Assembly (NCBI GenBank): GCA_964460345.1
Contig: CAYWRO010000074.1
Coordinates: forward strand, 1-17,024
Direction of reading: 5' to 3'
Source: CAYWRO01 sp964460345
GTDB lineage: Bacteria > Planctomycetota > Phycisphaerae > Phycisphaerales > UBA1924
Length of the DNA: 17,024 bases
In this document: one piece after another, positions 6,584-14,545 of the stretch
Layout of the letters: every line of letters starts with the position of its first letter
How positions within the stretch are numbered: the first letter of the stretch is position 1
Notes under the pieces: generated by a model
Told to the model about the DNA's origin: nothing
Databases searched by the model: none
The model's input: the letters and a program-made list of their open reading frames with translations, nothing else
Program-made: the position numbers and the translations under genes

Positions 6584-8266
6584 TCACCCAACCGCAGTCG
6601 ACGCATCGTACAGGCGGTGTACGCGGAGGCCCTGACGCTCATAGACGGACCGGCGAGCCCAGATCGCCTCCGCGTGCAGCCATGAGGAAATCACGACATC
6701 CGTCGCGCCGCTCGCCGCGGCGTGCTGCGGCGCTACGACCGGCCAGCCAAAGAGCTTCCGGGTCACGCCCGACCACCAAATCGGGTCATCGTCAGAGAGA
6801 GCGACGATGTTGTCACCATGCGCCGCAAGCACGCCCGCGAGTTCCACCGTGTGGCGGCCGCAGCCGTGCAGCAGCACCCTTCGTCCGCGGAGCTGCTCCA
6901 GAAGCTCGCGCAGCCTCACCGCGCCGTCTGCCGGAACGGACCCGCTCGCCGCGCCGTCGCCCGTACTACTGAACGCCGCGGGGCGGCAGGCGGGCCAGAA
7001 CCGCGGCGGGCTGTGCTCTGCCGCGTTGAGCACCGCCATGACACCGTCGATGTGCTGTTCGTTTGAGAAGTGCGCCCGCGCATCGTGCCAGGATGCCAGG
7101 CGCATGTCTCCCACGGCGCGCTCGCCGAGGGCACAGAACCGCTCCACCGCGTCGGCCAGATCCCGCGCCGCCTGCTCCGGCGAATCTTCCGGGCGCGTCG
7201 GCACGGTCAGCCCGCTCACCCCGTCTCGCAACCCGGTCGCCGCACCGCTGTTGATGCGCGTGACGATCGGCACACATCCCCGCGCCATCGCCTCGATTCG
7301 CGAGAGACACAGGCCTTCATACCTCGAGGCGAGGACAAAACAGTCCCCCCACTCGAGCCACCGGACCACCTCCGCCATGTCGCACGCGGGAACCCGACGC
7401 AGCGACGGCCGCGATGCGGCGCATCCATCGATCTCCGCTGCAGCCGGGCCATCCCCCACGAGCACGATCTCATGCAGCACCCCGCGGCGGGTGAGTTCAT
7501 CGGCCAGCAGGGGGTACGCACTGATCCGCTTCTGGGGGTGCTCTAACCGTCCGGTGTACACGAGTCGAACGGGACGTCGGCCCAGGTCGAGCGGTTCACG
7601 ATCGGCGGGCGGCTCATCCGGCACGACCACACCATGCGGCACACTGACGACGTCGCTCCCGCGCCACGGCAACCGAACCCGCAGCGCCCGCGCGTGCTCC
7701 TCGTCGATCGCAATAAACCGATGGATCACCGGCTCGTAGCGCTCCAGCAGCGCCGTGTCGTACGGTGTGTCGGCATGCTGCCAGGCGACGATGCGCAGCA
7801 GCTCCGGCTCGGCGACGCACAAGGCCGCGGCGATTCCGAAGGAATCCCCAACCTGGTTGGGCAGGTACACCGCCGGGCGTCCGGTCTGCCGGTAGAGCGA
7901 CCGCAATGCGTCCCGGTAGGCGGGCAGGTAAGGCGACAGGTCCCCCGCAGCGCCCGTGAGCGGCGGCACCCCTTCCAACTTAATCCGTTTGATCTCGCCG
8001 CGTTCGTCGCCGGCGGCCCATTCCGTCCGCGCGATCTCCACCTGCGCCTCAGGGCGACCGGCCGCCTCCTCGCGCGGATGCGTGACCATTACCACGTGCC
8101 CGCCACGACGGGCGAGCCCCTGGGCGAGGTTAACCGCCCACGTCGTCACGCCCCCAAGATCAAGCCCGCAGGGCAGGGAGATGAGCACGGGCGGCGGCGG
8201 ATCGGCCGGGGTCGGGCTCTTGGGCGCGGCCGCAGCGCGCGGAAGCAGCTTGGTTGCATCACTCAT
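6584..8266 (-). CDS. GT4-type glycosyltransferase with C-terminal GRHT Rossmann-like domain
   Basis: The 560-residue protein is a GT-B-fold glycosyltransferase. The acceptor-side half begins VLISLPCGLDLGGVTTWAVN (27-46). The donor-side half begins VYTGRLEHPQKR (236-247), then VLVGDGP and the GT4 signature EGLCLSRIE (E317 and E325, the EX7E motif). Such enzymes transfer a sugar from a nucleotide-sugar to a glycan or lipid carrier at the inner membrane. After a linker (about 415-455), residues 460-553 form a separate domain with LLHGCGRHT (465-473), SDDDP and GWPVVAP, shared with the next two proteins. I start at ATG 8266; an upstream in-frame ATG at 8344 would add 26 arginine-rich residues and leave only 18 bases to the divergent gene. 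No good Shine-Dalgarno is visible for either, so the start is uncertain. Confidence 0.85.
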   Translation of the reverse strand: MSDATKLLPRAAAAPKSPTPADPPPPVLISLPCGLDLGGVTTWAVNLAQGLARRGGHVVMVTHPREEAAGRPEAQVEIARTEWAAGDERGEIKRIKLEGVPPLTGAAGDLSPYLPAYRDALRSLYRQTGRPAVYLPNQVGDSFGIAAALCVAEPELLRIVAWQHADTPYDTALLERYEPVIHRFIAIDEEHARALRVRLPWRGSDVVSVPHGVVVPDEPPADREPLDLGRRPVRLVYTGRLEHPQKRISAYPLLADELTRRGVLHEIVLVGDGPAAAEIDGCAASRPSLRRVPACDMAEVVRWLEWGDCFVLASRYEGLCLSRIEAMARGCVPIVTRINSGAATGLRDGVSGLTVPTRPEDSPEQAARDLADAVERFCALGERAVGDMRLASWHDARAHFSNEQHIDGVMAVLNAAEHSPPRFWPACRPAAFSSTGDGAASGSVPADGAVRLRELLEQLRGRRVLLHGCGRHTVELAGVLAAHGDNIVALSDDDPIWWSGVTRKLFGWPVVAPQHAAASGATDVVISSWLHAEAIWARRSVYERQGLRVHRLYDASTAVG

Positions 8267-8362
8267 CGACACACGGTTTATCGACCGACCCGTCCTGCCG
8301 GGCCTCACAATCCGGCGCGGCCGCTCAACACGGTGCGCGCCCATCGCCGATGAAACCCGGGA
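8267..8362. promoter_or_regulatory. Divergent promoter region between the two glycosyltransferase genes
   Basis: These 96 bases separate the starts of the minus-strand and plus-strand glycosyltransferases, so both promoters should lie here or inside the gene ends. I found no convincing -35/-10 pairs or operator. Neither gene has a clear Shine-Dalgarno, which may mean leaderless or weak translation starts. Confidence 0.35.
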
Positions 8363-11248
8363 ATGGATCGCACCCGTACCGAGCCCGACCTGCCTGCGCC
8401 CCGGCTGCGCCCGGGGTCAGACGCGCCGATGGTCATCCTCGCGGGGCAGCTCAGCAGTGAGCACGACTTCGCCGGCCTGGCAGAGGCACTGTGCGCCCGA
8501 GGGTTGCAGCCGCTGCGGATGTCCGAAATCGACGCCGCCGCGGCTGACAACGTCGCCGCCGTGGTCGTCCGAGACCTGGAATCGCCGCTGTGCCGGTACG
8601 CCCTGCGGCGTGCCGCGGCCGCCGGAGCCCGAACGGTCCTGCTCATGGACGGCATCGTCGAGTGGCGGAACACGTTCACGAATCCGCGGGTCGGCCCGGA
8701 CTTCCTCCGCCCCGCGCCGGTGGAACTGATCGCCTGTGCCGGTGAGAACGACCGCCGCATCCTCGAATCGCTCGGTAACCGCGCCATCGCCACCGGCCTG
8801 CCCCGGCTCACAACGGTGGTGGCCGCGCTGCTTCCTCCTGACGACAACGCACCCGTCCTGATCGCAACCGCCCGTACGCCCGCTTTCGACGGCGAGCAAC
8901 GGCGTCGGCTCCTCGATGCCCTGGCCCGCCTGAAGGCGGCGCTCTCCGTCCGCGGCGTGCCAGTCCTCTGGCGACTGACCGGCGGGCTCCATCACGAAAT
9001 TGATGTCCCCAACGATGAGGGACCGCTGTCCGATGCGCTGGCCCGATGCCAGGCGGTGCTGACCACGCCGTCGACGCTGTTGCTGGAAGCGATGCTTGCC
9101 GGCCGGCCGGTCGGCCTGATCCATCCGCACGCGACCCCGCTGTGGCCGCTCGCGCCGGTTGTGTGGCGGGATGGCCATGCGGCGGAGGCCCGGGGGCAGT
9201 CTGCGTGCCTCGGAAGCGGGGATGCCTGCCGCGAGGTCTCGCTGGAGGAGTTCATCGAGTCCGCGATCAGCCCCAGGGCAACAGATCTTGTGTCGCAGGA
9301 GCAGTGCCTTCGGGCAATGCACGCACCCGCTGCGTCGGACGCACCAGCAGCCCACGAGGCGCTGGCCGGCGCGATTGCTGCGTTGATCGACTCGCCGCGG
9401 CCGGCGTGCCCGCCCGAGCCGCCGCCCTCGTTGGCGAGCCTTCCCGATCCGCTGCCTGCGCCGGCGTGCGAGCGGCCGCGGGTTGTGCTGATGGTCTCGT
9501 GCGATGCGTCTCCGATCGGCGGCGTGATGTCCTGGGCCTTGCGTACGGCGCGACACTTCGCCGCTGATAAGTCGCTCGGCTTCGACGTTCGCGTTCTGGC
9601 CCTGCTGACCGATCCAGCGGCAGCTCATCCGGCAGCAAGCGGCGAACACCCCTTCGACCTGAACCCGGATGGCCTTACATCGATCTGCAGCATCGACCCG
9701 TACGACGATCGACACGTAATCGTGGAAACAGTCGCCGCTGCCCTTGATCGGCTGAAGCCGGACATCGTGCTGCCGGGGTTTCATGATGTCTGCTGGATGG
9801 CGGCGATGCAGGCGCGTTCGCGTGGGGCGCGCACGATTGCCGTGGCGCACAGTGACGAACCGTACTACGCCGATCTCATGCGCTTCTATGACCGGTGGGA
9901 GGTCGGCGTGGCCGTCAGCTCGCGCTGCCGTGCCTGGATGGAGCCGCTGCTGAATGGCCGCCCGTGCGAGACGATCCCCTACAGCGTCCCCGTGACAACA
10001 GCGCCGCGCGAACCGAACCGGGACACCACCGCGCCCCTTCAGATCGCCTACATCGGCCGCATGGTGCGCATGCAGAAACGCATCTTCGACCTGCTCGGCG
10101 TGATTGACGGGCTGGAGCGCCGCTGCGTGCCGTTCCACTTCCACATGGTCGGGGACGGCGCCGATCTGGGCGATTGGACATCGCAGCTCCGCTCGCGACG
10201 GCTCACCAGCGGTCGTGTCACACTGCACGGCCGGCGCGACATGCAATGGGTGCAGCGGTTTCTCCCCACGATCGATGTCAGCGTGCTCGTCAGCGACTTC
10301 GAAGGCACAAGCGTCACGATGCTTGAGGGGATGGCCCAGGGTGTCGTGCCTGTCGTGACGCGCATCGCCAGCGGCGTGGCCGAATGGGTGACCGATGGAG
10401 TCAACGGCGTAACGGTCCCGATCGGCGCGCCGGATGAGATGGCCGCCCGGCTGGCGGAACTGGCCGCCGACCAGGCGTTGCTGCAGCGCCTGGGGGAGGC
10501 AAGCTGGCAACGCATCTGTGATCATCTTTCCCCGGACCGCATTGCGCGCGCGTGGCAGGGTATTTTCCGCGCTGCGCTGGATGCTCCCTTTGATCAACGG
10601 CCAACCGATCTCGGCGTGCGCTCCATGGAGAACTGGCGCTGGTCCAAGCAGTGGGCGGATGATCCGGCAGGCGCCCGCGCATCCTGCCGGCGCGTTCTCA
10701 CCCAGGCGGGGTATCGCCGCATCGGCGACCACGCGCCCGGGCCCGCAAGCGACGCGGTTATCGTCAGTTCCTGCGAGGATGCGCCGTCCGATGAGCAGGT
10801 CGCCGCGTGGCGCGCCCGCGGCGTGGGCGTTGCGCAGGCCCCGCTCCTGATGCTCAACACCGCTCAACGTGTGCGCGCGCTGCTTCAGCAGGCCGTCGAC
10901 GACGGATGCTCCCGGATCGTCCTGTACGGCATCGGCCGCCACACGCGCCGCATGCCCCTGCTGTTTCGGTCAGGCCTTCCAATCGTGGGCTTCGCCGACG
11001 ACCGGCCGCCGCCTGGCCCAAATCCCACGCTTTACGGACTGCCTGTCGTGGCCTTGAGCGAGGTGGAAGCCCTGCACCCCGACGTCATCCTGCTCTCAAC
11101 CGACACGTTCGAGCAGCAGATGTGGCAGCGCTGCGCGCCGCTTCGACGCCGCGGCGTGCGCATCATCTCCGTCTACACCCAGTTCGAAGACGACGACGCC
11201 CCAGCCCCCAGCCCTCACCGGCAACCGGCAGCGGCCGGCGTCGCGTAA
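8363..11248 (+). CDS. Three-module glycosyltransferase: GT-B-like, GT4 and GRHT domain
   Basis: The 961-residue protein has three parts. Residues about 20-345 look like a distant GT-B glycosyltransferase, with TTPSTLLLEAMLAGRPVGLI at 234-253 in the place of a donor-binding signature; donor and activity are unclear. A Pro-rich linker (about 348-372) leads to a second glycosyltransferase (about 373-770) of GT4 type, with SPIGGVMSWALR, AYIGRMVRMQKR, MVGDGADLG and the EX7E motif DFEGTSVTMLEG (E647, E655). Residues about 845-945 carry the GRHT domain (LYGIGRHT, motif at 858-861; ADDRP; GLPVVAL). The second half is paralogous to the divergent neighbour. The next gene starts 18 bases after the stop, so both are likely co-transcribed. 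The ATG at 8363 has no clear Shine-Dalgarno; ATG 8429 is an alternative. Confidence 0.85.
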   Translation: MDRTRTEPDLPAPRLRPGSDAPMVILAGQLSSEHDFAGLAEALCARGLQPLRMSEIDAAAADNVAAVVVRDLESPLCRYALRRAAAAGARTVLLMDGIVEWRNTFTNPRVGPDFLRPAPVELIACAGENDRRILESLGNRAIATGLPRLTTVVAALLPPDDNAPVLIATARTPAFDGEQRRRLLDALARLKAALSVRGVPVLWRLTGGLHHEIDVPNDEGPLSDALARCQAVLTTPSTLLLEAMLAGRPVGLIHPHATPLWPLAPVVWRDGHAAEARGQSACLGSGDACREVSLEEFIESAISPRATDLVSQEQCLRAMHAPAASDAPAAHEALAGAIAALIDSPRPACPPEPPPSLASLPDPLPAPACERPRVVLMVSCDASPIGGVMSWALRTARHFAADKSLGFDVRVLALLTDPAAAHPAASGEHPFDLNPDGLTSICSIDPYDDRHVIVETVAAALDRLKPDIVLPGFHDVCWMAAMQARSRGARTIAVAHSDEPYYADLMRFYDRWEVGVAVSSRCRAWMEPLLNGRPCETIPYSVPVTTAPREPNRDTTAPLQIAYIGRMVRMQKRIFDLLGVIDGLERRCVPFHFHMVGDGADLGDWTSQLRSRRLTSGRVTLHGRRDMQWVQRFLPTIDVSVLVSDFEGTSVTMLEGMAQGVVPVVTRIASGVAEWVTDGVNGVTVPIGAPDEMAARLAELAADQALLQRLGEASWQRICDHLSPDRIARAWQGIFRAALDAPFDQRPTDLGVRSMENWRWSKQWADDPAGARASCRRVLTQAGYRRIGDHAPGPASDAVIVSSCEDAPSDEQVAAWRARGVGVAQAPLLMLNTAQRVRALLQQAVDDGCSRIVLYGIGRHTRRMPLLFRSGLPIVGFADDRPPPGPNPTLYGLPVVALSEVEALHPDVILLSTDTFEQQMWQRCAPLRRRGVRIISVYTQFEDDDAPAPSPHRQPAAAGVA

Positions 11249-11266
11249 TCCCAGGAGCCTCAGGCA

Positions 11267-13135
11267 ATGACAACGACCGTCAAAACGAAGGCCCGTCCGG
11301 TCCGCGATGCGACCGGCCCGACGGATTCAGATCGCGTGGCGCGGGAGTGCGAACGTCTGCTGGCGACCGACCTGGACAAGCTGAACTTCGGCTGCGGCGA
11401 TCACCCGCTTCCCGGGTGGGTGAACATCGACGGCGGCGATGGGGCGTGGCACGCCGCCCCGACTCGGCCCGAAGTGATCGTGCTCGATCTGTTCGATGCG
11501 CTGAACGTCATCCCTGACAACGTCGCATCCTTCATCTCCAGCGAACACCTCTTTGAGCACTTCTCCCTGCAGCAGGGCCATGCCTTGCTTGCAGAGTGGT
11601 TCCGCGTCCTTAAGCCGGGCGGTGTGGTGCGCATCGTCACGCCGGATCTGGAAGCCGAGGCGCGCTTCCTGCTCCGCCAGAGCCAGCCCGCGCCGGAAGA
11701 GGTGATCGACGCCCATCGCCGTCGCTGGCTCGCAAGCCGCTGCCCGCTGCGTCCCGGCGAGAAGCTCACGCGCGCCATCGGCCTCAACTACGCCATGTGG
11801 CTCGACGGCCACAAGTTCCTCTACGACTTTGAGACGCTCTCGCAATCCCTTCGCCTCGCCGGCTTCGACGCCGTCATCCGCGAGCGCTACGGCCACAGCT
11901 CCCACGAAGCACTCCGCGGCATCGATCACCACGACGGCGCGGAAACAGGCGGCGAGTGGCTCACTTCACAGGCGCTTATCGTCGAAGCTACGAAGCCCGT
12001 GGGAAAGCCTGAGCCACGGCGCAACACCGGTGCGCCTGCTGCGCTCCATGCGCCCGCTCGCCCGCCTGTCCACGCGGTCCCCGCTCCCGGCGCGACGACG
12101 CCGCCGGACCCCGTGAAGCTGCGCATGATCGCCGCCGCTGCCGCCCGCTGCGCCGAAAACAACTGGCGCCGCGTCGCGCTCTACGGCGCCGGACGCCACA
12201 CCCCGCCGATCATCCGTCAGCCCTGGAAGGACCACGACGTTCACATCGTCGCGGTGCTGGATGACCACCCCCGTACCGCAACGATCCGCGGCGTTCCCGT
12301 CATGGCGCCGGAACAGCTCACCGCGCCCGTCGATGCCGTCGTCGTCAGCAGCGATGCGCACGAGCAGGCAATCTACGAGAGCGCCACCGCCTTCTTCGCC
12401 CCACGCGGCATCCCCGTCCTGCGCATCTATGACGATCCGGAGCGCATCGCCGAGCGGCTCGTCAGCCATTGGGGGCTGACCGAGACCGACGCCCGGTGGC
12501 TGATGGACAATCGCTACGAACGCCACGACGCTTCGCTGCCCATGCTCCCTGCCGAGCGCACGGAGTTGCACCTGCGCCGCTACGAGTTTGCGACGGAAGG
12601 CGACCGCCTCGCGGGCAAGCGCGTGCTCGATGCCGCGTGCGGCACCGGCTACGGCTCAAGACTGTTGCGCACGCTTGGCGGCGCCGCCGATGTCACCGGC
12701 GTGGACATTTGTCCAGAGGCGACCGCGTACGCCACGCGCCGCCACGGCGCTCCCGGCGTGCGCTTCATCACCGCCAGCGCGCTCGAGACCGGCTTGCCGG
12801 CGGCCAGCATCGATGCGATTGTCAGCTTCGAAACCGTCGAGCACATCGTGGAATCCGAGGCGCTCATCGACGAGTTCGCGCGCGTGCTTACCCCCGGCGG
12901 CCTGCTCGTCATCTCCACGCCCAACAACACCGGTCTGACGAAGTACCACGTCCACAGCTTCACGCGCGGCTCGCTCCAACGCCTGCTCCACCGCCGCTTC
13001 CACGAGCTGCAATGGTTCGGACAGCGATCAGACGCCCCCATCTGCGGCCCCGCCGCGGCGGGTATCGCTCCGCTGGAGCATTTCGCCAGCGACGCTGAAC
13101 CGAACTACCTGATCGCGGTCGGCCGGCGGATGTAA
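11267..13135 (+). CDS. Double SAM-dependent methyltransferase with central GRHT domain
   Basis: The 622-residue protein is MTase-GRHT-MTase. Module 1 (about 38-240) has the SAM-binding LNFGCGDHPLPGWVNID (39-55), SSEHLFEHF and LKPGGVVRIVTPDLE, as in small methyltransferases of surface-glycan clusters. After a Pro/Ala linker, residues about 295-390 form the GRHT domain (LYGAGRHT with GRHT at 309-312; LDDHP; GVPVMAP; VVVSSDAHE; RIYDD). Module 2 (about 395-622) has VLDAACGTGYGS (453-464), VTGVDICPEA, VSFETVEHI and LTPGGLLVISTPN, a class I methyltransferase as found in LPS and glycan biosynthesis. Two methylations of one sugar or glycan end are likely; targets are unknown. AGGAG at 11253-11257 precedes the ATG by 9 bases. 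It ends 11 bases from the convergent epimerase stop. Confidence 0.87.
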   Translation: MTTTVKTKARPVRDATGPTDSDRVARECERLLATDLDKLNFGCGDHPLPGWVNIDGGDGAWHAAPTRPEVIVLDLFDALNVIPDNVASFISSEHLFEHFSLQQGHALLAEWFRVLKPGGVVRIVTPDLEAEARFLLRQSQPAPEEVIDAHRRRWLASRCPLRPGEKLTRAIGLNYAMWLDGHKFLYDFETLSQSLRLAGFDAVIRERYGHSSHEALRGIDHHDGAETGGEWLTSQALIVEATKPVGKPEPRRNTGAPAALHAPARPPVHAVPAPGATTPPDPVKLRMIAAAAARCAENNWRRVALYGAGRHTPPIIRQPWKDHDVHIVAVLDDHPRTATIRGVPVMAPEQLTAPVDAVVVSSDAHEQAIYESATAFFAPRGIPVLRIYDDPERIAERLVSHWGLTETDARWLMDNRYERHDASLPMLPAERTELHLRRYEFATEGDRLAGKRVLDAACGTGYGSRLLRTLGGAADVTGVDICPEATAYATRRHGAPGVRFITASALETGLPAASIDAIVSFETVEHIVESEALIDEFARVLTPGGLLVISTPNNTGLTKYHVHSFTRGSLQRLLHRRFHELQWFGQRSDAPICGPAAAGIAPLEHFASDAEPNYLIAVGRRM

Positions 13136-13163
13136 AACGGCCGCCCTTACGAAGCGCCGGCCG
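13120..13163. terminator. Possible bidirectional terminator between convergent genes
   Basis: CGGCCGGCG (13120-13128) and CGCCGGCCG (13155-13163) are exact complements, 9 bp, around a 26-base loop that holds both stop codons (TAA at 13133-13135 and the minus-strand TAA at 13149-13147). The only runs that could serve as T tracts lie inside the loop, so this is a candidate only. Confidence 0.35.
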
Positions 13164-14208
13164 GGCGCGCCGATCCGGGCTCGCGCGCCCGCACCACAAC
13201 TGCAGGCGATTTCGGCTCGAAACCGCCCGCTGTCTGCATCCATTCCCATTGTCGCGCCAGGCCTTCCTCAAACGGCGTCTCAGGCCGGTAGTCAAGCTCA
13301 GCCCCGGCGCGCGTCAGGTCCGCCCAGGTCCGCTCCACGTCCCCCGGCTGCTCCGGCAACTGCTTAATCCGCGCCTCGCGCCCCACCACGCGCGCGATCG
13401 ACTGGATCATCTCCAGCAGCTTCACCGGACGATCACTCCCGAGATTCCAGACGCGAAACCCGTGCGCATCGACCCGGTCGTGCACGGCCAGCACCCCGCG
13501 CACGATGTCCCCGATGAACGTGAAGTCGCGGCTCATCGAGCCGTCGCCGAACATCGGCACTTCCTCTCCCGACGCAATCAGGCGCATGAACGAGGCGATC
13601 GCGAGGTCCGGCCGCTGCCGCGGCCCGTACACCGTGAAGAACCGCAGGCACGCCGTCGGCATGCCCGTCAAATGATGGTGGGTGTGGGCGATCAGTTCGC
13701 AGGCGCGCTTGGTCGAGGCATACGGGCTGATCGGCGCGTTGACATCATGCTCCTCGCTGAAGGGCACGATCCTGTTGTTGCCGTAGACGCTGGAGCTCGA
13801 CGCCATGACGAAGCGTTCCACCGAGCCCGCCCGCCGCGCCGCCTCCAGCAGCATGCTCGTCCCGAGCACGTTCACACGCGCATACCCCGCAGGGTCGGCA
13901 ATGCTCGGACGCACGCCCGCCTTCGCCGCGAGGTGGATCACGGACGCGGGCGCATGATCCGCCATGACCGCGTTCATCGCATCCGGGTCGCAGATATCCG
14001 CCTCGACGAACATGAACTCGCCGCCCCCGCTCCGCCCTGCCGTGTCGCGCACCGCCGCCAGATTGGCTTCCTTCCGCCCGCGCTCGTAGTACGGATCGAA
14101 GTTGTCGATACCGATCACCCGCTGCCCGCGCGATAGCAGCGCTTCAGCAACGTGAGAACCGATGAACCCCGCCACGCCGGTAAGAAGAATCGGTCGACTT
14201 GACGCCAT
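13147..14208 (-). CDS. NAD-dependent UDP-sugar 4-epimerase (GAE/UDP-glucuronate epimerase type)
   Basis: The 353-residue protein is an extended short-chain dehydrogenase/reductase. It has the NAD-binding TGVAGFIG (10-17), IDNFDPYY (34-41), ADICD, HLAAKAGVR, the catalytic SSSSVYG (137-143) and YASTK (Tyr163, Lys167), then LRFFTVYGPRQRPDLAI and RDFTFIGDIV. FDPYYERGRKEANL and KAGVRPS are typical of UDP-glucuronate 4-epimerases, which make UDP-galacturonate; other UDP-hexose specificities cannot be excluded. About 20 residues at the C-terminus exceed the usual end. AAGGA (minus strand, 14218-14214) lies 5 bases before the ATG. It faces the glycosyltransferase/methyltransferase operon and probably supplies a UDP-sugar donor to it, though it is transcribed separately. 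Confidence 0.9.
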   Translation of the reverse strand: MASSRPILLTGVAGFIGSHVAEALLSRGQRVIGIDNFDPYYERGRKEANLAAVRDTAGRSGGGEFMFVEADICDPDAMNAVMADHAPASVIHLAAKAGVRPSIADPAGYARVNVLGTSMLLEAARRAGSVERFVMASSSSVYGNNRIVPFSEEHDVNAPISPYASTKRACELIAHTHHHLTGMPTACLRFFTVYGPRQRPDLAIASFMRLIASGEEVPMFGDGSMSRDFTFIGDIVRGVLAVHDRVDAHGFRVWNLGSDRPVKLLEMIQSIARVVGREARIKQLPEQPGDVERTWADLTRAGAELDYRPETPFEEGLARQWEWMQTAGGFEPKSPAVVVRAREPGSARPAGAS

Positions 14209-14545
14209 GTGAGTCCTTGAGCCCGACAGGCCGCCGCCAGCGGGCAGGCTGCTTGAAGATTCCGTCCAACGAAAGAAAGCAGGGCACCATCGTGAGATGG
14301 CGCCCCGCTGGAGGAGAGAGAGATCTGGTTAGTGTACCCCTCATCGGCGCAGCATGCACCTCGGGCTTGAATCTTCAATCCGCAGGCACGCCCCCTCTCC
14401 GCGGCAAGCTCCTAACTATCGGACCTTCCCCACGCAGAAACACCGCGCCTGCCTACCGGCAATACGCGGCGTTTAAGCCAGGGGTTCGGCACAAGATGAG
14501 AATGCCCAACCTCCCTATATCCCCCATTTGGGTCCCCCTTTTCAC
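14209..14545. other. Intergenic region upstream of the epimerase
   Basis: These 337 bases lie between the stop of the secreted LTxxQ protein and the epimerase start, both on the minus strand. It holds the minus-strand hairpin at 14270-14305. A longer-range inverted repeat is TTGAAGATTC (14253-14262) with GAATCTTCAA (14369-14378), 106 bases apart and possibly chance. GC content drops compared with the genes. No protein-coding gene or convincing promoter is seen. Confidence 0.4.
14270..14305 (-). terminator. Minus-strand hairpin with pyrimidine-rich tail
   Basis: Read on the minus strand, GGGCGCCATC (14305-14296), loop TCAC, GATGGTGCCC (14291-14282) form a 10-bp stem with one G-U pair, then TGCTTTCTTTCG. 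On the plus strand the same position would be an A-C mismatch, so the structure fits minus-strand RNA. It could end transcription of the secreted-protein gene or act in the epimerase leader. Confidence 0.5.

Noticed and set aside
4253..6586. AGATCTGGCC recurring in the hairpin spacer and near 6571 at the pirin gene end, considered as a mobile repeat
   Set aside because: The copy near 6571 lies inside the pirin coding sequence and shares no flanking sequence or pairing partner; a 10-base match here can be chance.
8417..10942. An 841-codon open frame on the minus strand inside the three-module glycosyltransferase gene
   Set aside because: It lies fully antisense to a gene with clear GT4 motifs. 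Its translation is rich in Arg, His and Pro with no family features, as expected of shadow frames in GC-rich DNA.
13249..14136. A 295-codon plus-strand open frame opposite the epimerase gene
   Set aside because: The minus strand carries complete SDR motifs including the YxxxK site; the plus-strand translation is Arg/His-rich noise.
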